Source of the DNA: Lentzea tibetensis
Lineage (GTDB): Bacteria; Actinomycetota; Actinomycetes; Mycobacteriales; Pseudonocardiaceae
DNA length: 64,000 nt
Assembly: GCF_007845675.1 (NCBI RefSeq)
Contig: NZ_VOBR01000020.1
Location: 93,114 to 157,113 of the forward strand
Reading direction: 5' to 3'
In this document: in pieces, positions 52,731 through 61,568 of the stretch
How the letters are laid out: each line of letters begins with the position of its first letter
Position numbering within the stretch: position 1 is the first letter of the stretch
Position numbers and translations under genes: made by a program
Notes under the pieces: generated by a model
Seen by the model: only the letters and a program-made list of their open reading frames with translations
Told to the model about the DNA's origin: nothing
Databases searched by the model: none

Positions 52731-52805
52731 GGGTGAACACGCGTTACGCTCGACGAAACCTGTTGTGCGGCAACGTGAACAGGACCTCACACCGGAGGTC
52801 TGCCC

Positions 52806-55028
52806 ATGCGCTCCCTCGTCGCGGCCGTGATCCTCCTGGCTGCCGCTGTCGTCGACACCGGTACCGCCTCCGCCGCCGATCCGATCTACCAGGACCCGAG
52901 CCAGCCGGTCGCCGCGCGCGTCGCCGACCTGCTCGGCCGGATGTCGCTCGACGAGAAGGTCGGGCAGATGACGCAGGCCGAGCGGAACGCGGTCAGCGCG
53001 GCCGACCTGACCACCTTCCGGATCGGCTCGCTGCTCTCCGGCGGGGGTTCCGCGCCTTCACCGAACAACGCCACGTCGTGGGCGAACATGTACGACGGGT
53101 TCCAGCGCGCGGCGACCGCCACGCCGCTGGGGATCCCGCTGATCTACGGCGTGGACGCCGTGCACGGTCACAACAACGTCGTCGGCGCCACGATCTTCCC
53201 GCACAACATCGGCCTCGGCGCGACCCGCGACCCGGCGCTGGTGCAGCGGATCGGGCGCGCCACCGCGGAGGAGGTGTCGGGCACCGGCATCGACTGGGAC
53301 TTCGCGCCGTGCCTGTGCGTCGCCCGCAACGACCGCTGGGGCCGCACCTACGAGTCGTTCGGCGAGCAGCCGGAGATCGCGTCCTCGATGACCACGCTCA
53401 TCACCGGCCTGCAGGGCGCCAAGCTGTCCGATCCCGGTTCGGTGCTGGCCACGGCCAAGCACTACATCGGCGACGGCGGCACCACCGGCGGTGACGACCA
53501 GGGCAACACCCAGATCAGCGAAGCCGAGCTGCGCGCGGTGCACCTGCCGCCGTTCCGCGAGGCCGTCGCGCGGGGCGCCGGTTCGGTGATGATCACCTAC
53601 AGCAGCTGGAACGGCACGAAGACGCACGGCCACAAGTACCTGATCACCGACGTGCTGAAGAACGAGCTGGGCTTCAGCGGCCTGGTGGTGTCGGACTGGA
53701 ACGCCATCGACCAGATCGACGGCCAGCCGGGGTTCACCGCGACCGAGGTCCGCACCGCGATCAACGCGGGCCTGGACATGATCATGGTGCCGGCCGAGTG
53801 GCGGTCGTTCATCACCCTGCTCAAGGCCGAGGTGCAGGCGGGCCGGGTGCCGATGTCGCGCATCGACGACGCCAACCGGCGCATCCTCACCAAGAAGTTC
53901 GAGCTGGGCCTGTTCGAGAAGCCGTTGACCGACCGCGCGTTCACGCCGTCGGTCGGCAGCGCCGCCCATCGGCAGATCGCGCGGGAGGCCGTGCGCAAGT
54001 CGCAGGTGCTGCTGAAGAACCAGAACGGCGTGCTGCCGCTGCCGAAGACGGCGAGCAAGGTGTTCGTGGCGGGCAAGAGCGCCGACAACATCGGCTACCA
54101 GAGCGGCGGCTGGACCTTGACCTGGCAGGGCGGCAGCGGTCCGACGCAGCCGGGAACCACGGTGCTGCAAGGCATCCGCTCCGCGGTGTCAGCCTCGACG
54201 ACGGTGACCTACAACCGCAACGGCACCGGGATCGACGGCAGCTACCAGGCCGCGATCGCCGTCGTCGGCGAGACGCCGTACGCGGAGGGCGCGGGCGACC
54301 GGACCGGCGGCATGGGCCTCGACAGCGAAGACCTGGCGACGTTGGCGACGCTTCGGGCGTCCGGTGTTCCGGTCGTGGTGGTGCTCGTGTCCGGCAGGCC
54401 GCTGGACATCGCGGCCCAGTTGTCCGGCTGGCACGCGCTGGTCGCGGCCTGGCTGCCGGGCACCGAGGGCAACGGCGTCGCGGACGTGCTGTTCGGCGAT
54501 TACCGGCCCACCGGCGCGCTGCCGTTCAGCTGGATGCAGAGCGCGAGCCAGCAGCCGATCAACGCCGGCGACGGCAAGACGCCGCTGTTCGCCTACGGCT
54601 TCGGCGACCGGTTCCCGGCGACGCAGAACGCTTACGCCCTGATCGGCGCGAGCTACTACGACGAACAGCGCGGCACGCAGGTCGAGCGCTGCACGGACTC
54701 GGGCTGCGGGCAGAACGTCGGCTACCTCACGCCGGGCGACTACGTGGCCTACGCGGACGTGGACTTCGGTGCGACTCCGCCGACCTCGGTGGTCACCCGG
54801 CTGGCGTCCGGCTCCACGGCGGGCGGAACGCTGCAGTACCGGCTGGACAGCCCGACGGGCCCGCTGGTCGCGACGGTGCCGGCGGCGAGCACCGGCGGCT
54901 GGCAGGCGTGGACGAGCCGCACCGCGACCGCGAGTGGAGCGACCGGCGTGCACCGGCTGTACCTGGTGGCGACCGGCGGGACGGGTGGCGACCTGGCGAA
55001 CGTGAACTGGTTCCAGTTCGCCCGTTAG
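52806..55028 (+). CDS. Secreted GH3 glycosidase with C-terminal CBM6-like domain
   Basis: 740 residues; signal peptide (SLVAAVILLAAAVVDTGTASA). GH3 N-terminal domain: IPLIYGVDAVHGHNNVVG, ATAKHYIGDGG (KH motif) and the nucleophile Asp in GLVVSDWNAIDQIDG near residue 298. The GH3 C-terminal domain runs to about 615 (VVVVLVSGRPLDIAAQLSGW, LPGTEGNGVADVLFGDY). A final 120 residues (SYYDEQRGTQVERC to NVNWFQFAR) look like CBM6. It lacks the KHFPG(H/T)xxxxxD(S/T)H motif of NagZ, so a beta-glucosidase specificity is more likely, although the upstream DasR-like site hints at chitin-linked control. Confidence 0.88.
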   Translation: MRSLVAAVILLAAAVVDTGTASAADPIYQDPSQPVAARVADLLGRMSLDEKVGQMTQAERNAVSAADLTTFRIGSLLSGGGSAPSPNNATSWANMYDGFQRAATATPLGIPLIYGVDAVHGHNNVVGATIFPHNIGLGATRDPALVQRIGRATAEEVSGTGIDWDFAPCLCVARNDRWGRTYESFGEQPEIASSMTTLITGLQGAKLSDPGSVLATAKHYIGDGGTTGGDDQGNTQISEAELRAVHLPPFREAVARGAGSVMITYSSWNGTKTHGHKYLITDVLKNELGFSGLVVSDWNAIDQIDGQPGFTATEVRTAINAGLDMIMVPAEWRSFITLLKAEVQAGRVPMSRIDDANRRILTKKFELGLFEKPLTDRAFTPSVGSAAHRQIAREAVRKSQVLLKNQNGVLPLPKTASKVFVAGKSADNIGYQSGGWTLTWQGGSGPTQPGTTVLQGIRSAVSASTTVTYNRNGTGIDGSYQAAIAVVGETPYAEGAGDRTGGMGLDSEDLATLATLRASGVPVVVVLVSGRPLDIAAQLSGWHALVAAWLPGTEGNGVADVLFGDYRPTGALPFSWMQSASQQPINAGDGKTPLFAYGFGDRFPATQNAYALIGASYYDEQRGTQVERCTDSGCGQNVGYLTPGDYVAYADVDFGATPPTSVVTRLASGSTAGGTLQYRLDSPTGPLVATVPAASTGGWQAWTSRTATASGATGVHRLYLVATGGTGGDLANVNWFQFAR

Positions 55029-55050
55029 TGTGCACACAGGACGATTGATG

Positions 55051-55064
55051 CGAACATGTGTTCG
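55051..55064. promoter_or_regulatory. LexA (SOS) box overlapping the dinB start
   Basis: CGAACATGTGTTCG is a perfect palindrome of the actinobacterial/Bacillus LexA type (GAAC-N4-GTTC). It ends on the first base of the chosen GTG start, so LexA binding would block transcription at the gene's 5' end. Confidence 0.8.
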
Positions 55065-56251
55065 TGAGCACGACGCCCATCCTGCACGCCGATCTGGACG
55101 CGTTCTACGCCTCCGTCGAGCAACGGGACGACCCACGTCTGCGCGGCCGGCCGGTGATCGTGGGCGGCGGCGTGGTGCTGGCCGCGAGCTACGAGGCCAA
55201 GAACCTCGGGGTGCGCACCGCGATGGGTGGCGCACGGGCGCTGCGGCTGTGCCCGCACGCGATCGTCGTGCCTCCGCGGATGTCGGCGTACTCCGCCGCG
55301 AGCAAGGCGGTCTTCGAGGTGTTCCGCGACACGACACCCCTGGTCGAGGGCCTTTCGATCGACGAGGCGTTCCTGGACGTCGGCGGCCTGCACAGGATCT
55401 CCGGTCCGCCGGAGGTGATCGCCGAGCGGTTGCGCAGGGAGGTGCTCGAGCGGGTCGGCCTGCCGATCACCGTCGGGGTGGCCAGGACGAAGTTCCTGGC
55501 CAAGGTCGCGAGCGCGGTCGCCAAGCCCGACGGCCTGCTGGTCGTGCCCGCGGACCGCGAGCTCGAGTTCCTCCACCCGTTGCCGGTCGAGCGGCTGTGG
55601 GGCGTCGGCGAGGTGACCGCGGCGAAGCTGCACGCGCGCGAGATCGACACCGTCGGCCAGGTCGCCCAGCTGGACGAGCGCACCCTGGTCACGATGCTGG
55701 GTGCGGCGGCAGGCAGGCACCTGCACGCGTTGGCGCACAACCGCGACCCGCGCCCGGTGCAGGTGGGCAGGCGCCGCCGCTCGATCGGCTCGCAACGGGC
55801 GCTGGGCCGCAGGCCGCGAACGCCGGACGATCTGGAGGCGATCCTGGCCTCGCTCATCGACCGCGTGTCGCGACGCCTGCGCACCGCCCACCGCGCGTGC
55901 CGGACGGTGGTGCTCCGCCTGCGCTTCGCCGACTTCACGCGGGCGACCCGCTCGCACACGTTGCCGCACCCGACCACGGAGACGGAGTTGCTGCTGACGA
56001 CGGCGAGGCTGCTGCTCGCCGCCGCGATGCCCACCATCACGAGCCGCGGCATCACGTTGCTGGGCGTGTCACTGGCCAACCTCCACGACGACGACGCGAT
56101 CCAGCTGATGCTGCCGTTCTCCGACCACGAGCCGGGCGCGCTCGACTCCGCGCTGGACCACGTGCGGGACCGCTTCGGCACCTCGGCGGTGACGAGGGCG
56201 GCACTGCTCGGCCGCGACACGGGCATCTCGGTGCCGCTGCTACCGGACTAA
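55064..56251 (+). CDS. dinB: DNA polymerase IV (Y family)
   Basis: 395 residues. The palm motif ILHADLDAFYASVEQ follows the start and the second acidic motif is GLSIDEAFLDVGG near residue 105; GVARTKFLAKVAS and the RLWGVGEVTAAKL helix-hairpin-helix follow, then the little-finger domain. It copies across damaged template with low fidelity. The GTG at 55064 gives the standard short N-terminus; a GTG two codons earlier lies inside the LexA box. With no ribosome site upstream, a leaderless or SOS-induced short-leader mRNA is likely. The C-terminus lacks a clear clamp-binding peptide, ending VPLLPD. Confidence 0.92.
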   Translation: MSTTPILHADLDAFYASVEQRDDPRLRGRPVIVGGGVVLAASYEAKNLGVRTAMGGARALRLCPHAIVVPPRMSAYSAASKAVFEVFRDTTPLVEGLSIDEAFLDVGGLHRISGPPEVIAERLRREVLERVGLPITVGVARTKFLAKVASAVAKPDGLLVVPADRELEFLHPLPVERLWGVGEVTAAKLHAREIDTVGQVAQLDERTLVTMLGAAAGRHLHALAHNRDPRPVQVGRRRRSIGSQRALGRRPRTPDDLEAILASLIDRVSRRLRTAHRACRTVVLRLRFADFTRATRSHTLPHPTTETELLLTTARLLLAAAMPTITSRGITLLGVSLANLHDDDAIQLMLPFSDHEPGALDSALDHVRDRFGTSAVTRAALLGRDTGISVPLLPD

Positions 56252-56372
56252 CCTCCAGCACCCGAGGGGCGTAACCGCGCATCGGCCTGACGAACAGCGG
56301 TGATAGGCGTGGCAAGGTGGACTGCAGAGCGGAACGCTCATCATTCTTGGCATTGAGAAGGCGGCGACCCCC

Positions 56373-57908
56373 GTGCTCGGGCAGCCCGACGAACGTGACG
56401 TGGCGCGGTGGCGCACCGGTGACCAGGCGACGATGCGCGCCGACCTCGACCGCGCACTCGGTGTGGACGGCGCGGAGGAGTCCGCGCACCTCTCCTCCGA
56501 CGCCGAGCTGATCGAAGCCGTGCGCGGCGGGACGATCCAGGCCTACAGCGAGCTCTACTCGCGGCACGTGCGCGCCGCCCACAACCTGGCCCTCCACCTG
56601 TCCAGGTCGCCGGTCGACGCCGACGACCTGGTGTCGGACGCCTTCGCGAAGGTGCTCACCACGCTGCGCGCGGGCGGCGGGCCCGACTCGGCGTTCCGCC
56701 CCTACCTGCTCACCGCGGTGCGCCACCTCGCCTACGACAAGTTCCGGCGGGATCGCAGGCTCGAACTGGCCGACGACGTGGCGGCCCTACCCGGCGCCGA
56801 ACGGGTCACCAGCGTGCCGTTCCACGACACGGCGGTCGCGGAGCTGGACCGGACGCTCGTCGCCAGGGCTTTCGCCACCCTTCCCGAGCGCTGGCAGAAC
56901 GTGTTGTGGCACACCGCGATCGAGGGTCAGTCACCGGGCGATGTCGCGCCGTTGTTCGGCCTGACGCCCAACGGTGTCTCCGCGATGGCCCACCGGGCCC
57001 GTGAAGGTCTGCGGAAGGCTTACCTCCAGGCGCACGTCGCGGACAGTCCCTCCGCGCGGTGCCGTGCCACGGTCGACAACCTGGGCGCGTGGACTCGCGG
57101 CGGTCTGTCCAGGCGCGAGTCCGCCCAGCTCGACGCGCATCTCGACACCTGCGGCACCTGCCGGGCTCTCGCCACCGAGCTGGCCGACGTCAACGGCGCG
57201 CTGCGCGGCGTCGTCGCGCCACTCGTGCTCGGCGCGGGCACCGCCGGCTACCTGGCCGGGACGGCCAAAGCGGGCGCGGCGGTGGCCGCCTCGACGCCCG
57301 CGCTGCTCGGTGTGGGTGCGTCGACCACAGCACTCGTGATCGCGTTCGCCGTGGGGATGATGGATGCGCCCGCTCCCACGGCCATCCCGACGACCGCCGT
57401 CGCACCACCACCGTCGGGCACCAGCGCCGGTACGACGACGCAGGTGCGGAGCGGCTCGTCCGCCCCCACCTCGACGGGCTCCGCGACGCCGACCACGACA
57501 GGCGGGTCGAACACCGTCGCACCGCGAACCACCACGCCCGCCGCCGCACCCTCGTTCGTCGCGACCGCGCCCGACGGGTTCACCACGTCCACCGGCGGAC
57601 CACCCACCGACTTCCCCGTCACCATCCGCAACACCGGTTCGGCGCCCGCGCCGCCCATCACGTTGACGCTGTCCCTGCCCGACGACGTCAAGGTGGTCGG
57701 TCCGGGCAACCCTCCTGCGGGATCCGTCGGGTGCCCGGCGGGCAAGGGCACCGTGACGTGCACCGCCGAGCAGGAGCTGGCCGCGGGCGCTTCGGTGACG
57801 TTCGTCTTCCGCCTGCTCGCAGGTCCGAAAGCGAGCAACGGCACCATCACCGCGACCACGGGCTCGACTCGGGTGGACGTGCCCGTCACGATCGTGCCGA
57901 AGAAGTAG
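56373..57908 (+). CDS. ECF sigma factor fused to anti-sigma zinc finger, membrane segment and extracellular domain
   Basis: 511 residues. Sigma region 2 is near 45-115 (AYSELYSRHVRAAHNLALHL, DADDLVSDAFAKVLTTLRAG) and region 4 near 165-215 (ATLPERWQNVLWHTAIEGQS, APLFGLTPNGVSAMAHRARE). A zf-HC2-like element follows (AHLDTCGTCRALATEL), then a hydrophobic Ala/Gly stretch (about 275-330), a Ser/Thr/Pro-rich linker and a C-terminal DUF11-like beta domain (PVTIRNTGSAPAPPITLTLS). Signal sensing and transcription would be in one chain, probably released by proteolysis. The start GTG follows GAGAAGG. Confidence 0.85.
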   Translation: MLGQPDERDVARWRTGDQATMRADLDRALGVDGAEESAHLSSDAELIEAVRGGTIQAYSELYSRHVRAAHNLALHLSRSPVDADDLVSDAFAKVLTTLRAGGGPDSAFRPYLLTAVRHLAYDKFRRDRRLELADDVAALPGAERVTSVPFHDTAVAELDRTLVARAFATLPERWQNVLWHTAIEGQSPGDVAPLFGLTPNGVSAMAHRAREGLRKAYLQAHVADSPSARCRATVDNLGAWTRGGLSRRESAQLDAHLDTCGTCRALATELADVNGALRGVVAPLVLGAGTAGYLAGTAKAGAAVAASTPALLGVGASTTALVIAFAVGMMDAPAPTAIPTTAVAPPPSGTSAGTTTQVRSGSSAPTSTGSATPTTTGGSNTVAPRTTTPAAAPSFVATAPDGFTTSTGGPPTDFPVTIRNTGSAPAPPITLTLSLPDDVKVVGPGNPPAGSVGCPAGKGTVTCTAEQELAAGASVTFVFRLLAGPKASNGTITATTGSTRVDVPVTIVPKK

Positions 57909-57931
57909 GTCGACGACAGTCCACAGTGGAT

Positions 57932-58327
57932 TCAGTCAGCGGCACCACGCGTTCTCGGTGCCGGCACGAACGCGGTGGTGGCGCCCTCGTCCTGCCGGAA
58001 GAGACTCATGACCCACCGCACGACGGTCGGGGGCGGCGGCAACCGGTCCTGCTCGAGTCGTGCGACCACGACGAGGGTGCTGCCGCCGGTGCTCTCGATC
58101 GCCGCCGCCCACCCGTTTCGCTCGTCCCAGAGCAACGCGACGTCGTGATCGGGGAAGTCGGGCAGCTGTCCGTCCAGTGCCACGTAGGCGTTGGCCGGAC
58201 GTTGCGCCTCCACGAACGAGCTGTCGCCGCGCAAGCCCAGCGCCTCGGTGACCAGCCGGACGTAGCAGCTCAGGCCGCGCGCCAAGCTGTCGTCGAAGTC
58301 GAAGTCGAGATCGAAATCCAGATCCAT
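57932..58327 (-). CDS. DUF6292 family protein
   Basis: 131 residues. It starts with an acidic repeat (DLDFDLDFDFDD) and then matches DUF6292, common in Pseudonocardiales: YVRLVTEALGL, ANAYVALDG, DVALLWDERNGWAAAIE and PTVVRWVMSLFRQ. No function is known. The ATG at 58327 is the first reasonable start; the open frame further upstream runs into the divergent phosphatase gene. Predicted soluble and cytoplasmic. Confidence 0.75.
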   Translation of the reverse strand: MDLDFDLDFDFDDSLARGLSCYVRLVTEALGLRGDSSFVEAQRPANAYVALDGQLPDFPDHDVALLWDERNGWAAAIESTGGSTLVVVARLEQDRLPPPPTVVRWVMSLFRQDEGATTAFVPAPRTRGAAD

Positions 58328-58448
58328 GCGCCATCGCCTGCTTCTACTCCGCCGTGCGCTCGACGCGCCGACTGCTTGACGCGTCGAGCGTGTACCCCGG
58401 CTGGGCTGGTCGCGAAACCCCCGGTTCGGCAGGTCTACGCTGCGAAAA

Positions 58449-59669
58449 GTGATCGAACGAGTGGAACCCTGGCACGCCCTGTTCCGCCAGATCATCAACG
58501 GCGCCCACCTGACCACCGCTGGTGACCTGGCGAAGCTGGTGGACGACGCGACCGCCCGCGTCGGCGTGGTGGTGCAGCTGTACCTCACCGACGTCGGCCA
58601 GCAGCGGTTGCAGCCGGTGCGAGCCGAAGCCGGGCCACCGCTGCTGGTGGACTCCACCACAGCCGGGCGCGCGTTCCAGCGAACCGAGATCATCGCCGTG
58701 CACGCCACGCCGGGATACCTGTGGGTGCCGGTGCTGAACGGCACCGAACGGCTGGGCGTGCTGCAGGCGACCCTGCCCACCGGAGCCGACCCGGACGACC
58801 ACTGGATTCGCGAGCAGTGCTGGGTGCTCGCCGGCCTGCTCGGGCACCTCGTCATGAGCAAGCTGCACTACAGCGACTTCCTGCACGTGGTCCGCCGCGC
58901 CACGCCGTTCTCCGTGGCGTCCGAACTGCTGTGGCAGCTGTTGCCACCACAGACCTTCGCCTGCGACGAGCTGGTGGTCACGGCCGTGATGGAGCCCTAC
59001 CACTCGGTGGGCGGCGACGGCTACGACTACTCCGTCGACAACGGCCGCGCCCGCGTCGCGATCTTCGACGCGATGGGGCACGACATGCACGCGGGCCTCA
59101 CCACCGCCGTGGCGCTGGCGGCCACCCGCAACGCCCGCCGCAACGGCCTCGGGCTGCTCGAAGGAGCCGAGCTGGCCGACGAGGCCGTGCGGCAGCAGGC
59201 GACCGCGGGCCTGAAGGCTCCGTTCGCGACGGCGGTGCTGGCCGAACTCGATCTCGCGACCGGGGTCTTGCACTACTTCGTCGCGGGACACCCGCCCGCA
59301 CTCCTGTTGCGCGGGGGCAGGATGGTGAAAGCACTGAGCGGCACGATCCACCCGCCACTCGGCCTCGGCCACCTCGCGAAGTCGAAGCCGCAGCTCGGGC
59401 GTGAACAACTCCAGGCCGATGACCGGATCCTGTTCCACAGCGATGGCGTCACCGAGGCGCGTGACCCGCGGGGCGAGCAGTTCGGCGTCGACCGCCTGGT
59501 CGATCTCACCGAACTCCACGAAGCGGCCGGGCTGTCCCCACCCGAGACGCTGCGTCGCGTGGCCCGTGCCGTCCTCGACCACCAGCGCGGGCAACTCCAG
59601 GACGACGCCACACTGCTCCTGGTCGAGTGGAGCAGGGCTGCGGCCCGGAACGTCCTGCCCGCGCCCTGA
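58449..59669 (+). CDS. PP2C-type (SpoIIE/RsbU) serine phosphatase with N-terminal GAF-like domain
   Basis: 406 residues. The first 150 resemble a GAF sensor. The SpoIIE domain follows: HSVGGDGYDYSVDNGRARVA and FDAMGHDMHAGL (metal-binding Asp residues), AGHPPALLLRGG, FHSDGVTEARDPRGEQFG and DDATLLLVEW. Such enzymes dephosphorylate anti-sigma-factor antagonists in partner-switching pathways. No kinase or antagonist gene is next to it. The GTG start lacks a ribosome site, with a TACGCT element about ten bases upstream, so the mRNA may be leaderless. Confidence 0.87.
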   Translation: MIERVEPWHALFRQIINGAHLTTAGDLAKLVDDATARVGVVVQLYLTDVGQQRLQPVRAEAGPPLLVDSTTAGRAFQRTEIIAVHATPGYLWVPVLNGTERLGVLQATLPTGADPDDHWIREQCWVLAGLLGHLVMSKLHYSDFLHVVRRATPFSVASELLWQLLPPQTFACDELVVTAVMEPYHSVGGDGYDYSVDNGRARVAIFDAMGHDMHAGLTTAVALAATRNARRNGLGLLEGAELADEAVRQQATAGLKAPFATAVLAELDLATGVLHYFVAGHPPALLLRGGRMVKALSGTIHPPLGLGHLAKSKPQLGREQLQADDRILFHSDGVTEARDPRGEQFGVDRLVDLTELHEAAGLSPPETLRRVARAVLDHQRGQLQDDATLLLVEWSRAAARNVLPAP

Positions 59670-59711
59670 GCTGCATTGCCCGTGGCGGCCTGCCTCAGTG
59701 CGATTGCCCGG

Positions 59712-60653
59712 TCATGGCGTGGTCGCCTTCAGCTTGCGCGCCAGTCGTTCCGGCCTCGGCCAGCGGACCTTGGTCGCCCAGCCCAGCAGTTCGAACACCC
59801 GGATCAGCCGTGCGGAGATGTCGATCTGGCCCCGGCGGACCCCGTGGCGCGCGCAGGTGGGGTCGGCGTGGTGGGAGTTGTGCCACGACTCCCCCATCGA
59901 CAGGATCGCGAGCGGCCAGAAGTTCGCCGACTTGTCCCTGGCCTCGAACGGCCGGTCACCGATCATGTGACAGATCGAGTTCACCGACCACGTCACGTGG
60001 TGCAGGACGGCGACCCGGACGAGGCTGGCCCAGAAGAAGGCGGTCACCGCGCCCCACCAGCTCCAGCTGATCAGGCCGCCCGCCACCGCGGGCAGCAGCA
60101 GCGTCGCGACGGTCAGCACCGGGAAGAGCCGGTCGACGCGCTGGATGTCGTTGTCGGCGAGCAGGTCGGGCGCGAACCGAACGGCGTTGGTCTTGTCCCG
60201 TCCGAACATCCAGCCCATGTGCGCGTGCCAGAACCCCTTGACGAGCGCACCGGCCGACGTGCCGTACCTCCACGGGGAATGCGGATCGCCTTCGCGGTCG
60301 GCGAAGGCGTGGTGGCGGCGGTGGTCGGCGACCCAGCCGATGATCGGCCCCTGCATCGCCATGCTGCCTGTGACCGCCAGCGCGATCCGCAGGCCCCGGT
60401 TCGCGGTGAACGCGCCGTGGGTGAAGTAGCGGTGGAATCCGACCGTCGCGCCGAGGCAGGTCAGGGTGTAGAAGAACACCGCCAGAGCGATGTCCGTCCA
60501 ACCAAGACCCCATCCCCAGGCCAACGGGACAGCGGCCACGAGTGCGAGCGCCGGCACGACGGCGAAGACCTTGACCAGCCACATCTCGGTCGCCGTCTTC
60601 TCACCGGCGAGCATCGGTTCCGGCGCGACGTCGGCGCGGACTTGCGTGTTCAA
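59712..60653 (-). CDS. Acyl-CoA/fatty acid delta-9 desaturase
   Basis: 313 residues from a TTG that lies eight bases after GGAGG; the ORF from 60758 is less likely. The three di-iron histidine boxes are present: HRYFTH near residue 75, HRRHH near 113 and HNSHH near 256, with four membrane segments between. It introduces a double bond into saturated acyl chains at the membrane using oxygen. It has no operon partner. Confidence 0.88.
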   Translation of the reverse strand: MNTQVRADVAPEPMLAGEKTATEMWLVKVFAVVPALALVAAVPLAWGWGLGWTDIALAVFFYTLTCLGATVGFHRYFTHGAFTANRGLRIALAVTGSMAMQGPIIGWVADHRRHHAFADREGDPHSPWRYGTSAGALVKGFWHAHMGWMFGRDKTNAVRFAPDLLADNDIQRVDRLFPVLTVATLLLPAVAGGLISWSWWGAVTAFFWASLVRVAVLHHVTWSVNSICHMIGDRPFEARDKSANFWPLAILSMGESWHNSHHADPTCARHGVRRGQIDISARLIRVFELLGWATKVRWPRPERLARKLKATTP

Positions 60654-60776
60654 GTGCCTACCTCCGGTATCGGAACGAATCTCCGACGCCGGGGTCCGGG
60701 GCCATCGGTGCAGTGCTGGGCATCCGCCAGCCCCGAACGGATTCCCGACCACTGGCACGGCGAAACCACACCATGA

Positions 60777-61568
60777 TCAGTTCCGCAGTCCGAAGAAGCT
60801 CAGGTAGTGGTCGATCTGCCCGCTGAGCATGTGGATGCCCTGGTGCGTCGGCAGCCCCAGTTCGGCCGCGGCGTGCAGCAGCCGGGTGATCTCCGGTTCC
60901 ATCACGATGTCCGCGACCAGCGTTCCGCCGGCCAGCTTCGCCGGATCGAACGGCAGGTCGTCGCCGGGCCGCATGCCCAGCGGAGTGGCGTTCACGGCGA
61001 CGTCGATCTGAGCGAGGTCGGCTACTCCGCCTCGCCGCACGCGACCGGGCCACCAGCGTTCAGCGCGCGTGCGCAGCTCGTCCACGCGGGCCTCGTCGGG
61101 ATCGAACACGGCGATGGACGCCGCACCGGCGTCGAGCAGCGCGGGTGCGATCGCGCGGCCCGCTCCTCCTGCTCCGAACAGCGCGACGTCGCGACCTTCG
61201 ACCCGGCGTCCTTCGTCCTGCAGACCGGTGACGAACCCGAGGCCGTCGAAGTTCTCGGCGTGCCACCTGCCGTTCGGCGCGCGCCACAACGCGTTCGCAC
61301 TGCCCGCCTGCTCCGCTGCCGCGCTCCTGCGGTCGGCGAACGCGCACGCGGCCAGTTTGTGCGGCACGGTCAGCAACACGCCGCGGAGATTCTCCACCGC
61401 ACCCAACGCGGAGAGGACGTTCTCGAGCTGGGGAGGCGCGACGTGCAGCGGGACGGTCACCCCGTCGACGCCGAGCCGGGCGAACGCCGCGTTGAGCAGC
61501 GCTGGTGCGCGCACCTGTGCGACCGGGTCTCCGATCACGACCACCAGATCCGCCGTACCGCTGATCAT
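60777..61568 (-). CDS. Shikimate dehydrogenase-like (AroE family) oxidoreductase, altered substrate site
   Basis: 263 residues. Family features are present: TVPHK with the catalytic Lys near residue 69, SANALW, NFDGLGF with the catalytic Asp, the NAD(P) motif GAGGAGRA, NATPLGM and a C-terminal HQGIHMLSGQ. The N-terminal SxS carboxylate-binding motif of true shikimate dehydrogenase is replaced (IGDPVAQVRAPALLNAAF), so the substrate may differ. It starts at an ATG overlapping the stop of the 3-hydroxyacyl-CoA dehydrogenase gene. Relatives act in secondary metabolism as well as in aromatic synthesis. Confidence 0.85.
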   Translation of the reverse strand: MISGTADLVVVIGDPVAQVRAPALLNAAFARLGVDGVTVPLHVAPPQLENVLSALGAVENLRGVLLTVPHKLAACAFADRRSAAAEQAGSANALWRAPNGRWHAENFDGLGFVTGLQDEGRRVEGRDVALFGAGGAGRAIAPALLDAGAASIAVFDPDEARVDELRTRAERWWPGRVRRGGVADLAQIDVAVNATPLGMRPGDDLPFDPAKLAGGTLVADIVMEPEITRLLHAAAELGLPTHQGIHMLSGQIDHYLSFFGLRN

